From contig CAZFST010000001.1 in NCBI GenBank assembly GCA_964522015.1, forward strand, positions 310,001 through 374,000: 64,000 nt of DNA, in the 5' to 3' direction. Shown here in pieces: positions 51,498-60,088 of this stretch. Position numbers and translations under genes: made by a program. Position 1 is the stretch's first letter. Every line of letters begins with the position of its first letter. The notes under the pieces were generated by a model. It did no database searches, had not been told where the DNA came from, and was given only the letters and a program-made list of their open reading frames with translations. Origin of the DNA: QQWI01 sp964522015. GTDB lineage: Bacteria > Bacillota > Clostridia > Peptostreptococcales > Acidaminobacteraceae.

Positions 51498-51574
51498 TGG
51501 TCACCCCCTACCTAAGTAGTAGTTTTATACCCAGAGAACTATATAAAAATCAACCAAAATGATTCAGTAAAAGA

Positions 51575-52507
51575 TTAACGAACCGCTTTTTTGCTGTTTT
51601 TTACTTTTGCCTTAGGCAAACTTACAGTATTAACCCAAATTTCATCCTTTAAAGGATTTAACTTTTTAGCTCTAATGCGCTGGATTTGGATCACTGCAAG
51701 ATAGACATTAAGGCCTAGAGATATAATAGCAAGAGTCCAGTTAGCTGCTGGGTTATAGCTCAGTGGCATATTGAATTGACTACCTGTTGCAAAGAAATAT
51801 GGGAACGTCATGACCCACATCATCCAAAATGAAAGTGTTTGTGCACGGTTTTGCATCCAAGTTCCTTTTGCCCAGAAAAGCGCTGGAATCGTGGCTGCAA
51901 TATTAAGGGCAAATCCAGAATAGAAGGCATTACCTGGTGCACATGAATAAACATAAGAAATATTCCAAATACCATAGGCAATAACCCATAGGTTTGTTTG
52001 ATCTGGCCAGATCATATCTTTACGCTTGCCAGAAGTGCCATAGATACCAACCCAACCACAAATCAATAAAATATTTAAAATTCCAGCAATGGCGTTGGCA
52101 TAGTTCCAACCACCAGAGATATACTGCATACCATCTACAAGACCATTAAAACCTTGAATCCCCACTTGAAATTCTCTAATAACCGCTTCAAGGATATTGA
52201 TGGCCAAAATACCTGGAACCAGTGCTAAAAACCAACGATGCTTTTTATGATAGTCCGTAAAACGAATCACCATATAAATCAAACTCCCCGTCAAAGCAGA
52301 ATAGACTTTAACACGGGTAAACCAAGATGTAATCTCATCCGCTGGTCTTGTCATCCAAATAATGGTCAACACCACAGGCAAAACCATAAAAATACCAACA
52401 CTTGCCCACTTACTAGATCGTACTACTTCATTAATACCAATTAAAAGTCCAAGTACTACAAACCACATGACTGCATTTTGCCAAGGTATGGCTTCGAAAA
52501 AAAACAT
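51575..52507 (-). CDS. Multi-pass membrane protein (DUF5692-like)
   Basis: A 310-residue protein with about eight helices, an N-terminal outside segment, aromatic-rich loops (for example NLWVIAYGIWNISYVYSCAPGNAFYSG) and a basic C-terminal tail. It resembles an uncharacterised family listed as DUF5692; this match is from memory. No function can be suggested. Monocistronic. Confidence 0.7.
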   Translation of the reverse strand: MFFFEAIPWQNAVMWFVVLGLLIGINEVVRSSKWASVGIFMVLPVVLTIIWMTRPADEITSWFTRVKVYSALTGSLIYMVIRFTDYHKKHRWFLALVPGILAINILEAVIREFQVGIQGFNGLVDGMQYISGGWNYANAIAGILNILLICGWVGIYGTSGKRKDMIWPDQTNLWVIAYGIWNISYVYSCAPGNAFYSGFALNIAATIPALFWAKGTWMQNRAQTLSFWMMWVMTFPYFFATGSQFNMPLSYNPAANWTLAIISLGLNVYLAVIQIQRIRAKKLNPLKDEIWVNTVSLPKAKVKNSKKAVR

Positions 52508-52743
52508 AATTTACGCTCCTATGAATTCTGTCATGATAAAATGGGAATAATCAAAGCACCCAAACCAACTTTATCAGTATATGGATTTGTTCAATAATTG
52601 TCAAAGATTTCAGAACGTTCATTTTTCAACGTTTTATCCACTTTGCATTTCATGTTGAGTTTACACTGGCACACACTAAAAGTTTGTGTGTTTTCAAGTG
52701 ATGATGGTTTTTTTATCACAAAAAGTGTCAACTTAACACCAAA

Positions 52744-52774
52744 ATAAAAAAACCTCTCGAGTTTACCGAGAGGT
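52744..52774 (-). terminator. Terminator of the amine-oxidase gene
   Basis: On the minus strand ACCTCTCG and CGAGAGGT close a seven-base loop, followed by TTTTTTT. Confidence 0.85.
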
Positions 52775-52790
52775 ACTAACAGCTTCAAGC

Positions 52791-54047
52791 TTAAAAGTAA
52801 GTATCTAAAAAGTGACGGGAGTAGCCTAATGTATTTTCCATTGAAATGGTACTCATAATCTCACCGGCAAAATAAACCCCATTTTTACCTTGTTCATTTT
52901 GAAGTCTTTGATAAAAGCCATTTTGCAGGACTTCAGAAGACACAAAAGGACTTTGTTGCCATTCTTTAAATTGATAGAGTTTAGGATTTTGCACCCCAAA
53001 TTTCAATAAATCTTGGACGATTAGGTTTAAGGATTCCGAGGGGGTTAGGTTAGGATTGTGATAAGCGTATATGGTTATGAGTCCGGACTGCTCTTCTTCC
53101 CAGCGATTATGCCATAGCATCATATGCCCCGAGTTGGTCAGCGAGATATTTTCCAATAAACAGCCACAGCCCTGGGGTATGTTCTCCACAGTAAAGAGGT
53201 ATACTCTGTAATGTTGGTACTGTATACTCTGTAAAAAGCGAAATGTCTCTGGATTACCTGAAAAGAATGAAGCGAATTGATTGAGTGGCGCTGTTAGAAT
53301 CACATGATCAAATAAAACTGACTCAAAAGGCGTTTGCACACAAACCCCATTTTCACCGGGGATGATATCAACCGGTTGACTTAAGCGGATGTCTTGGATA
53401 TTGACTTGTAAGGCTTGGACAATGGTTTCTACACCTAAGCGCCAAGTGCTGAATTCTGGTAAGGCCATAAAGGACATAAAAATATCGTAGGTCACAGTTC
53501 TTAGCACATAAACTGCAGGGATTACGGCCACGTCTCCTAAGCCAAAGCTTGTGAAATACTGGGCATAAATTCTCAGCACCAAGGTAAAATCATGCTGTTG
53601 ACACCAGGCTTCGAAGGTTTTTTTCAAGTCTTCTTCAGTAAAAGACAAATCCGTTTTTAAAAGTGAAGGATACTGCTCCAACACTTCTGGTAGCCTGTTA
53701 AGCTGCGTGACAAATTGATCTAGCTCACTTTTGTTCATTTGAAGCATACGCTGGCCCGTTCTATTATAGTAGACCCGTGATAGTTTTGGACCATCGGTTT
53801 TAATATGAAAGGCTTTTAAGAGTGCTTTTAAGTTTTTCTGTGAGGGCAAAGCGAAAAGTGCCCCCAGTTCGTAGGTTTTCCCTTTATAGTCAACGGTATA
53901 GAGTTTACCGCCTAAACGGTGGCTACTTTCAAATAGTGTGACCCTTTGATATCCTTTTTTTATCAGCCCTGAAGCTATTGACAACCCAGACAAGCCTCCG
54001 CCAATAACGGCTATGGATTTGCTAAACTGACTTTCTTGATTAGTCAT
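52791..54047 (-). CDS. FAD-dependent amine oxidase/phytoene-desaturase-like oxidoreductase
   Basis: A 418-residue flavoprotein. The dinucleotide motif is IAVIGGGLSGLSIASGL near residue 12, with LFESSHRLGGKL ending the Rossmann fold; GVYFAGEIMS near 397 is the C-terminal FAD contact. It belongs to the broad amine oxidase/protoporphyrinogen oxidase/carotenoid desaturase group. The substrate cannot be told. ATG 54047 overlaps the end of the transposase-like gene by eight bases, with GGAGG upstream, so the two are translationally coupled. Confidence 0.85.
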   Translation of the reverse strand: MTNQESQFSKSIAVIGGGLSGLSIASGLIKKGYQRVTLFESSHRLGGKLYTVDYKGKTYELGALFALPSQKNLKALLKAFHIKTDGPKLSRVYYNRTGQRMLQMNKSELDQFVTQLNRLPEVLEQYPSLLKTDLSFTEEDLKKTFEAWCQQHDFTLVLRIYAQYFTSFGLGDVAVIPAVYVLRTVTYDIFMSFMALPEFSTWRLGVETIVQALQVNIQDIRLSQPVDIIPGENGVCVQTPFESVLFDHVILTAPLNQFASFFSGNPETFRFLQSIQYQHYRVYLFTVENIPQGCGCLLENISLTNSGHMMLWHNRWEEEQSGLITIYAYHNPNLTPSESLNLIVQDLLKFGVQNPKLYQFKEWQQSPFVSSEVLQNGFYQRLQNEQGKNGVYFAGEIMSTISMENTLGYSRHFLDTYF

Positions 54048-55155
54048 GATTATCACCTCCAGACGTTTGAATTGGTGGATCTAATAAGACTAATAGCCAA
54101 AGTGGTAGAGTATTTACTTCCACATGATTTTTAATGGCTTCGGCAAGCATCACTTGAGCAGAAGTTTTCCCAAGATGTATCCCTTTATCCAAAACCCGTG
54201 TTGTATTGTATTGCCTAACAAAGTTATAAAGCGCCCGCTCCACCTTATCAAAGGTGTTTAAATGACTTTGGGTGGCTATCTGACGGTAGAATTGACTATG
54301 AATGACGGACTGAAAATCATTGAGATCATCGAATAAGCCGTTACCATTAATGGATAGGCTGGCGGCTTCTTTGACGGCTACAAATTGGTGGGAAATGTGA
54401 TAACGCTTTTCCATGTTTTCAAGGTGTTCGTTTGGCATAAAGTAGTGCAAGAATTGCTTGTTTTTTTCAGTTACCAAATGTGTGATATTGAGATTCAGTG
54501 TTTTTAAAAGGTAATCCATTTTAAGTTCGAAGGTTTCCCAAATATCGATATCGCTCTTCTTGTGATACAGCTTGACCACAACCCATTTAGAGCAGGTATC
54601 AATAAAGGTATATTGATACAACTTACCAATGCCGGCAAAATGACCGATAAAATCAAGCCGTTGAACCACCAGAAAACCTGGGGCCATATGGCTATTTTGA
54701 TCTTGTGTGTGATCAAAATCAATAGACTTAGGCAGTTTTTTTAAGATGCTTTGTGGTTTTAAATGTAATGATTTTGCTTTGGCATAGGCGACCCGTTTGG
54801 CTTTTGTATTTAAATCATGGCGCTTAAGGACGTTGTAAATCCCTGATTCACCAATGATTACCCCATCGGATTTCAATTCATAATAGATGCGTTTTGGTCC
54901 ATCAGAAGGAAATTTAATGACAAAATCTAAGATTTCAGCTTCCACGGATTTCGAAACTTTATTAGGCATTTTAGGCTTTTGAGGCTCTTTAGATTCTAAA
55001 CCGTTCATGCCATACTTTTGATAGGTCTTTTTCCAATTATAGAAGGTTGTCCGAGAAATACCGAATAAGGCACATGTTTTTGCTACATTGCTTTCATGCA
55101 AAGCATGACGCAAAATCATATATTTATTGTGGGCATTAAAAGCTTCAATTTTCAC
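54040..55155 (-). CDS. Degenerate IS481/IS3-like transposase, probably domesticated
   Basis: A 371-residue protein with an N-terminal helix-turn-helix (VAKTCALFGISRTTFYNWKKTYQKYG), a second HTH and a DDE integrase-like core. The core's first Asp region reads LDFIGHF. The second, normally TDNG, reads TEKNKQF. The Glu region, normally KPWQNGYVERFN, is rebuilt (EAASLSINGNGLFDDLNDF). It is an intact ORF with good codon use and no terminal inverted repeats, so it is likely a captured DNA-binding protein rather than an active transposase. GTG 55155 follows GGGAGG by six bases. It is coupled to the FAD oxidoreductase. Confidence 0.75.
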   Translation of the reverse strand: MKIEAFNAHNKYMILRHALHESNVAKTCALFGISRTTFYNWKKTYQKYGMNGLESKEPQKPKMPNKVSKSVEAEILDFVIKFPSDGPKRIYYELKSDGVIIGESGIYNVLKRHDLNTKAKRVAYAKAKSLHLKPQSILKKLPKSIDFDHTQDQNSHMAPGFLVVQRLDFIGHFAGIGKLYQYTFIDTCSKWVVVKLYHKKSDIDIWETFELKMDYLLKTLNLNITHLVTEKNKQFLHYFMPNEHLENMEKRYHISHQFVAVKEAASLSINGNGLFDDLNDFQSVIHSQFYRQIATQSHLNTFDKVERALYNFVRQYNTTRVLDKGIHLGKTSAQVMLAEAIKNHVEVNTLPLWLLVLLDPPIQTSGGDNHD

Positions 55156-55243
55156 GGGCAACCTCCCTCTTTTACGCTAACTTGAACCGTTTCATTATAC
55201 CTGAATGCTGTGTAAAAGCCAAGTTGTTGTTTGTGCTTGGATT

Positions 55244-55291
55244 TTACTGGTTGTATGAAATTGACTCTTACTGGTTGTTTAAAATTGACTT
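55244..55291. repeat. Two 24-bp direct repeats upstream of the transposase-like gene
   Basis: Units begin TTACTGGTTGT at 55244 and 55268 and match at 21 of 24 bases, ending in ATTGACT. They lie 89 bases before the GTG start. They may be remnants of IS ends or binding sites for the domesticated protein. Confidence 0.7.
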
Positions 55292-55300
55292 TTAGCTAGA

Positions 55301-56416
55301 TTAATACTCACTTGCTGCCCGCCTTACCACTACGCTCTTAGTGTCTTTTTTAGGGGTATACGTGTTGGTGATTTTATCAGCTAAACGCTGCTTGCGTCTG
55401 ATTTTGCTGTCTAAAATTCTCTGTTCCTTTTGAAGTTTAAGCCAACTATCCCAGTTGGCTTGTTTTAAGGTCCCACTTTTAAGGGCTGATTGGATGGCAC
55501 AGCCAGAATCCTGCTTGTGATTGCAATTGTTAAATCTACAAGCACCAAGTAGTGCCTCAATATCACCAAACAGTTGTGAAATCCCATCTTCTGAATCCCA
55601 CAGGGCTAATGAACGCATGCCGGGGGTATCCAAAATCAAGCCGCCCTCTGGTAACAAGATCAGTTCACGGTGGGTGGTGGTATGGCGTCCTTTACTGTCA
55701 TATTCACGGATGCCCTGGGTTTCTAAAATCTCTTCCCCCATCATGGTGTTGACCAAGGTTGACTTGCCAACTCCCGAAGAACCAAGTAGCGCAACTGTCA
55801 CACCAGGTTTGAAATAAGGCTTAATAGTAGCAAGTCCATCACCAGTGAGTGCACTGATTGCATGGACATCTACACCGAATGCAATGTCATTGACAATCTT
55901 TATTTTCTGGGCAAAATCATCACAAAGATCGCTTTTTGTTAAGACCACCACAGGCATGGCCCCACTTTCCCAAGTGGCAATTAGATACCGTTCAAGCCGT
56001 CTTGGGTTAAAGTCATTGTTAAGGGATTGTACTAAAAAAACGACATCGATATTGGTGGCGATGATTTGTTCTTTCACTTCATTACCTGCTGCAAGACGGG
56101 AAAACTTTGTTTTTCTTGGCAGGGTAAATTCCAGATGGGCTTCGTCTTGTTGATAAGCATCTTCAATGATACCAACCCAATCCCCAACAGCTAATTGGAC
56201 ACCGTCATGGGTTGGGCGATTCATCCATTTTTCCTCTTGCTGGGTCCATACTTTTAGCTTTTGGCCATAATCCAGTAAGATTCGACCCTTGGTCACAAGC
56301 ACTTGCTTTTCTTCAGATAAAGCTTTAAGTTGTTCAATCCACTGTGTTTCAAGTTCATTTGTCCAACCGTAATCTTGTATTTTAGTATTTGTTTCTGCAT
56401 TAATATTAGTTTTCAT
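55301..56416 (-). CDS. rsgA: Ribosome small-subunit biogenesis GTPase RsgA
   Basis: A 371-residue circularly permuted GTPase. After an N-terminal OB fold (about 45-110) the G motifs run G4 VVLTKSDL, G1 GSSGVGKSTLVN near 205, G3 LDTPGMR near 255. A zinc knuckle (CRFNNCNHKQDSGC near 290) and a basic C-terminal helix follow. It checks late maturation of the 30S subunit. GGAGG precedes ATG 56416. Its leader holds a short ORF and a terminator-like hairpin. Confidence 0.94.
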   Translation of the reverse strand: MKTNINAETNTKIQDYGWTNELETQWIEQLKALSEEKQVLVTKGRILLDYGQKLKVWTQQEEKWMNRPTHDGVQLAVGDWVGIIEDAYQQDEAHLEFTLPRKTKFSRLAAGNEVKEQIIATNIDVVFLVQSLNNDFNPRRLERYLIATWESGAMPVVVLTKSDLCDDFAQKIKIVNDIAFGVDVHAISALTGDGLATIKPYFKPGVTVALLGSSGVGKSTLVNTMMGEEILETQGIREYDSKGRHTTTHRELILLPEGGLILDTPGMRSLALWDSEDGISQLFGDIEALLGACRFNNCNHKQDSGCAIQSALKSGTLKQANWDSWLKLQKEQRILDSKIRRKQRLADKITNTYTPKKDTKSVVVRRAASEY

Positions 56417-56466
56417 TGGTTTGCCTCCGTGGCATTTGGTAGTGAAACATAGTTGAAAAAGGGCAT

Positions 56467-56494
56467 AAAAAAACACGCCTTCTGCGCGTATGTG
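56467..56494 (-). terminator. Terminator-like hairpin in the rsgA leader
   Basis: On the minus strand ATACGC pairs with GCGTGT (one G-U) around GCAGAAG, directly followed by seven T residues. It is weak for an intrinsic terminator but lies 50 bases before rsgA and after the short upstream ORF, so it may be a conditional attenuator. Confidence 0.55.
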
Positions 56495-56560
56495 TCAACA
56501 CGATTCAGATTGCAAGGATTGGCCCTGGTCCACAATTTTGGACGCAGTGCCGCTATTCAA

Positions 56561-56596
56561 TTAAAAGATTAAAACCTCAATAGATTGTCTTTTCAT
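56561..56596 (-). CDS. Short upstream ORF (leader peptide) of rsgA
   Basis: An 11-residue ORF, MKRQSIEVLIF, with AAAGGAG eight bases upstream of its ATG. A perfect ATCTGC/GCAGAT hairpin lies just before the ribosome binding site, and a GTCCA/TGGAC hairpin and the T-rich hairpin follow its stop. The layout resembles translation-sensing attenuators. The peptide function is not known. Confidence 0.6.
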   Translation of the reverse strand: MKRQSIEVLIF

Positions 56597-56663
56597 GATA
56601 GTAACTCCTTTCTGATCTGCCAGGTGCAGATATATAACGGGATGTGCATAACTATGAAACAAG

Positions 56664-56690
56664 CTTATACCAAATCATGACTGCCGTCAA
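56664..56690 (-). promoter_or_regulatory. Probable promoter of the rsgA leader
   Basis: TTGACG (56685-56690), a 15-base spacer and an extended -10, TGGTATAAG. The short spacer is partly compensated by the TGN element. The leader would be about 240 bases long. Confidence 0.5.
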
Positions 56691-56695
56691 GTGAT

Positions 56696-56736
56696 GAAAG
56701 TGGAAAAAATCATTATAGTCATTTTCCACTTTCTTG
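56696..56736. repeat. 12-bp inverted repeat GAAAGTGGAAAA
   Basis: GAAAGTGGAAAA (56696-56707) and its exact complement (56722-56733) around 14 bases. It lies after the lipoprotein gene and just before the probable rsgA promoter. It may terminate the lipoprotein transcript, but no T run follows on that strand. Confidence 0.5.
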
Positions 56737-56788
56737 TCTTGACGATGATGCTCACTTCATGACTCATAACACCAAGCTTTATCTGAAA

Positions 56789-57208
56789 CTATGGTTTTGG
56801 CACTGGTTTATACGAAATATTGCCGGTTTTTGTAGCAGGGTCATAATCAAAATTAACCGCTGCTGTACTTTCTGATGTGCCACTAAAAATGATTTTAAGT
56901 TCATCTGATACAGAAACCCCATTGATATATCCAAGGGTTTCAAGTTGCGCTATATAACTTTGCGCAAACTCTTTGGTCATATCCCCGTAATTGACAACAA
57001 TCAGTTCTCCCGACATGCTCTTAGCATCGTACTCAGTGACCATAACCACATTACAATCGGGTTTTGGTAAATTGCCCATTAAGGCGGTTGGCCACTCTGC
57101 ACTACCTCCGTTGTCACTTAGATCACCAGAGTTAGTCGATTTAGCACATGCTGTAAGAGTAAAAACCAAAATCATCACTAAAATAAAACTTACCATCGAA
57201 CGCTTCAA
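56789..57208 (-). CDS. Small lipoprotein of unknown function
   Basis: A 139-residue protein with a lipoprotein signal peptide (SFILVMILVFTLTAC, lipid Cys at about residue 21), a Gly/Asp/Ser linker and a single alpha/beta domain (about 40-139) ending in basic Pro residues. The segment FAQSYIAQLETLGY looks like the helix of small DUF6591-type lipoproteins. The start is TTG at 57208 with AGGGGG upstream. Probably attached to the outer face of the membrane. Confidence 0.75.
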   Translation of the reverse strand: MKRSMVSFILVMILVFTLTACAKSTNSGDLSDNGGSAEWPTALMGNLPKPDCNVVMVTEYDAKSMSGELIVVNYGDMTKEFAQSYIAQLETLGYINGVSVSDELKIIFSGTSESTAAVNFDYDPATKTGNISYKPVPKP

Positions 57209-57287
57209 TTTTGTTTCCCCCTAGAATAGATATGTATGGTTGGTTAGTTTGGTAGGACTGTATATTGCTTATTATACCCTATAACAA

Positions 57288-58151
57288 TCACAAACTGCTT
57301 AATAAAGCGATATTTTCTTTGTAAAACCTAGGAGCTTGCTCGAAAGCCCAACTACAATTAGAAATGCCATCAGCTAAGAAATACAGTGGCAGTCGCGCTT
57401 CAAAATTTGGCGAGATGGGGGTTACACATTGATACCCATTTAAAAAAGCTTCTCTAAGTGGGAGATTAGTCAATAGTTCTCCCCTTAACATACAGGATAA
57501 ATCATATTCAGGATTACCAAAGTCAGCAATCTCAAAGTCAACAATCCCACTGACCGTAAGGGTTTCCTCATCAACTAAGATATTGCGCTCACAAAAATCA
57601 TGATGACAAAACCCTTTTAAAATATCGCCAAAGTCAACTTGATCAATTAATCCTAAATAGGATTCGTAGGCGTCTATCAAAACATGTACATCATTTTTAG
57701 GGAGGGCCAATTGTCGTATCATCATCATGTAATTTTCTGTTCGCTGCTTTTGCAAGGACTTATATTCTGGATAAGGGATTAAGGGCTGGGATGTGTGAAT
57801 CTGTCCGATCAACTGACCTAACTGTGCATATAACCCTCTACTAGCCACAAAATCCACCGGCATTTGAGTCATATTTTTACCCTTTAGTTTCGTTAAAAGA
57901 AGGTAATCTTGACCATTGCTAAGTGTCCCGTAACTGATGGGCACTGCTAAATCCAGCCCTGTATCCTTTAAATACTCGTAGGCACTTAATTCATGTTTTA
58001 ACCGATGGGGTTTATAGTAAACCTTAATAATGTTGCTAACATCACCAGTAACAAGCTCATAGACAAAATGTCTTTTTAGATCGTGGTGCCCAATGGGTAT
58101 CACCGTGTGGGCCTCAATTTTAAGCTCCTTTAAGATACTATGAATCGTCAT
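57288..58151 (-). CDS. Aminoglycoside-phosphotransferase-like kinase
   Basis: A 287-residue APH/choline-kinase-fold protein. The catalytic loop is GFCHHDFCERNILVDE near residue 193 and the metal-binding segment is GIVDFEIADFGNPEYDLS near 215. It lacks the features that would identify a known resistance enzyme, so a metabolic substrate such as a sugar or amino alcohol is as likely. AGGGGGA precedes ATG 58151. Confidence 0.82.
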   Translation of the reverse strand: MTIHSILKELKIEAHTVIPIGHHDLKRHFVYELVTGDVSNIIKVYYKPHRLKHELSAYEYLKDTGLDLAVPISYGTLSNGQDYLLLTKLKGKNMTQMPVDFVASRGLYAQLGQLIGQIHTSQPLIPYPEYKSLQKQRTENYMMMIRQLALPKNDVHVLIDAYESYLGLIDQVDFGDILKGFCHHDFCERNILVDEETLTVSGIVDFEIADFGNPEYDLSCMLRGELLTNLPLREAFLNGYQCVTPISPNFEARLPLYFLADGISNCSWAFEQAPRFYKENIALLSSL

Positions 58152-58225
58152 TCGTTCCCCCTGGTTATTCAAATATCAACTGTTTACGTTTGTATACCCC
58201 CTTTTCACCGGTCAAGACAAGAATT

Positions 58226-58855
58226 TTACTCTTGGTTGAAGTATTTAATGTAGTCTCCGTAACCCAGCTCTTCCATCTGCTCAAAAGGCACAAACCTCAG
58301 AGCCGCTGAATTAATGCAGAATCTTAATCCTGTGGGATCTGGGCCATCAATGAACACATGACCCAAATGAGAATCCCCTATAGCGCTTTTTACTTCATAC
58401 CCCAAAATAATGTCAATTTCAGTATCAATCACCTTAATGGTTTCACTTTCAAGAGGACGCCAAAAGCTTGGCCAACCGGTTCCAGAATCGAACATGTGTG
58501 TCGATGCAAAGAGGGGTTCGCCAGAGACAATATCCACATAAAGACCTTTCTCCTTATTATCCCAATACGCATTTTCATAAGGGGTTTCTGTGCCAGCCCG
58601 CTGGGTGACAGCAAAAGACTCTTCAGAGAGCAGGTTAACGAGTTCCTGAGTACTAGGCTTAACAAAGGGTTTATCAGGGTTGTAAATCGGTAGAGGGGCC
58701 TCGGATTTTTGGTTATCAGTTGCTGATTTAGCAACCAGTTGTACAGAATCAGATAGGTCCACTGCCATATTCTCTCTAATAACACGGTAACCCACAAAAA
58801 TTGAAATCAGTAAAACAACACCTGCTATCGTCATGATTATCCATCGATTTTTCAT
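58226..58855 (-). CDS. msrB: Membrane-anchored peptide-methionine (R)-S-oxide reductase
   Basis: A 209-residue protein with an N-terminal signal-anchor helix (residues 7-25), a linker and an MsrB domain (about 68-205). MsrB motifs are GLYVDIVSGEPLFAS, FDSGTGWPSFWRP, GDSHLGHVF and the catalytic Cys in RFCINSAALRF near residue 183. The CxxC zinc pairs of many MsrB are absent. The domain should face outward and repair oxidised envelope proteins. AAAGGAG precedes ATG 58855. Confidence 0.9.
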   Translation of the reverse strand: MKNRWIIMTIAGVVLLISIFVGYRVIRENMAVDLSDSVQLVAKSATDNQKSEAPLPIYNPDKPFVKPSTQELVNLLSEESFAVTQRAGTETPYENAYWDNKEKGLYVDIVSGEPLFASTHMFDSGTGWPSFWRPLESETIKVIDTEIDIILGYEVKSAIGDSHLGHVFIDGPDPTGLRFCINSAALRFVPFEQMEELGYGDYIKYFNQE

Positions 58856-58949
58856 AGAGACTCCTTTCACACTTGGTTATTCTCTATTATACCCCTAATC
58901 GAGATTGATTATCAATAAGTTTGTCAAAGGTGATAATCCCAAGTTTCAA

Positions 58950-58978
58950 TTGCCATCATCTTCAAAAAATGTTACACT
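58950..58978 (+). promoter_or_regulatory. Probable promoter of the ABC-2 operon
   Basis: TTGCCA, a 17-base spacer and TACACT, with a TGT extended -10 context. Transcription would start near 58985. Confidence 0.5.
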
Positions 58979-58979
58979 G

Positions 58980-59089
58980 ATTGTCCGACCTGGTAAATCT
59001 GCATTGGACACTGCCAGGCGAAAACCGCCCTGCCGCTTTGCGGCTTAAGCCTTTGCTCAAAAGCGAAGGCCTGACACTAAGGAGGTAAC
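58980..59089 (+). other. Structured 5' leader of the ABC-2 operon
   Basis: Three successive hairpins can form: GGCG/CGCC with an AAAAC loop, GCCGC/GCGGC with a TTT loop, and a nine-pair GCCTTTGCT/AGCGAAGGC with a CAAA loop, followed by the AAGGAGG site. An outer CTGG/CCAG helix precedes them. ATGTTAC at 58969-58975 is complementary to GTAACAT spanning the start codon. No known riboswitch class is recognised. Confidence 0.5.
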
Positions 59090-60088
59090 ATGCAAATCCA
59101 AGTACGTGGACTCAAAAAAAGTTTTAAGGTCCCCCAGCGAAAAACCGGGGCCAAAGCAGCAGTCAGTCAATTTTTCAAGCCACAATACCAAACCGTAGAA
59201 GCCATCAAAGACATCAGTTTTGACATTCAAAAGGGTGATTTAATCGGTTATCTTGGACCAAACGGGGCTGGTAAATCTACCACCATCAAGATGCTCACGG
59301 GGATCTTGGTGCCAGATTCTGGCACGGTCAACATCGACGGCTTAGTCCCTTGGCAATCGAGAAAAGCCTATACAGCAAAGATAGGTGTCGTCTTCGGACA
59401 AAAGACGCAACTTTGGTGGGACTTACCCCTGGCAGATTCATTTGCACTCTTAAAAGCCATCTACAAGATACCAGATCAACTGTATAAGCAGCAGTTTGAC
59501 TGGCTCATCAGTGGCCTTGGTATAGATACCTACATACACCAGCCCGTCCGCCAACTCAGCCTAGGCCAAAGGATGCGGGCCGAGTTGGTCGCCTCGCTTC
59601 TCCACCTTCCGGAAATCTTATTTCTCGACGAGCCCACCATTGGCCTTGACGCCACTTCCAAGCAAACGGTGCGCCGGTTTATACAAATGCTTAACCAAAC
59701 CTACGGCACCACCGTGATCCTCACCACCCACGACATGGATGACATCGAAGCCCTCTGTAACCGGGTGATGGTCATTGACCACGGACTATTGGCCTTCGAC
59801 GGCTCTTTGCCCGACCTGAGGCGCCGGGTCCACAACATGCGGCGCATGACGGTAGACTTTGAAACAAAAGACGGCTGCCACTTACTGAGTCAACTGGATT
59901 TCAAACACGACCACATTTTGCCCATCTCCTGCAAAGATCAGCAGCTGATTGTCGAATACAACCCCAACCAAATCGGGGCACAGGAAGTGATCAACAGACT
60001 CTCTGAGCAGCTCCTGATTAAAGATCTGCTGATTGAAAATCCCCCCATAGAAGAGATTATCGCAAGACTCTACGGTGAATGGTCATGA
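59090..60088 (+). CDS. ABC-2 type transporter ATP-binding protein
   Basis: A 332-residue ATPase of the COG4586 kind, with an N-terminal extension before the first beta strand. Walker A is GPNGAGKST near residue 62, the signature LSLGQRMRAELVASL and Walker B ILFLDEPTIGLD. The final 90 residues are the accessory domain of this group. AAGGAGG precedes the ATG. It overlaps the first permease by four bases. Confidence 0.92.
   Translation: MQIQVRGLKKSFKVPQRKTGAKAAVSQFFKPQYQTVEAIKDISFDIQKGDLIGYLGPNGAGKSTTIKMLTGILVPDSGTVNIDGLVPWQSRKAYTAKIGVVFGQKTQLWWDLPLADSFALLKAIYKIPDQLYKQQFDWLISGLGIDTYIHQPVRQLSLGQRMRAELVASLLHLPEILFLDEPTIGLDATSKQTVRRFIQMLNQTYGTTVILTTHDMDDIEALCNRVMVIDHGLLAFDGSLPDLRRRVHNMRRMTVDFETKDGCHLLSQLDFKHDHILPISCKDQQLIVEYNPNQIGAQEVINRLSEQLLIKDLLIENPPIEEIIARLYGEWS

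Noticed and set aside
54040..55155. Active insertion sequence
   Set aside because: No terminal inverted repeats or target duplications were seen, and the DDE motifs are degraded although the ORF is intact.
57288..58151. Aminoglycoside resistance gene
   Set aside because: Only the general phosphotransferase fold is visible; nothing identifies a known resistance enzyme.
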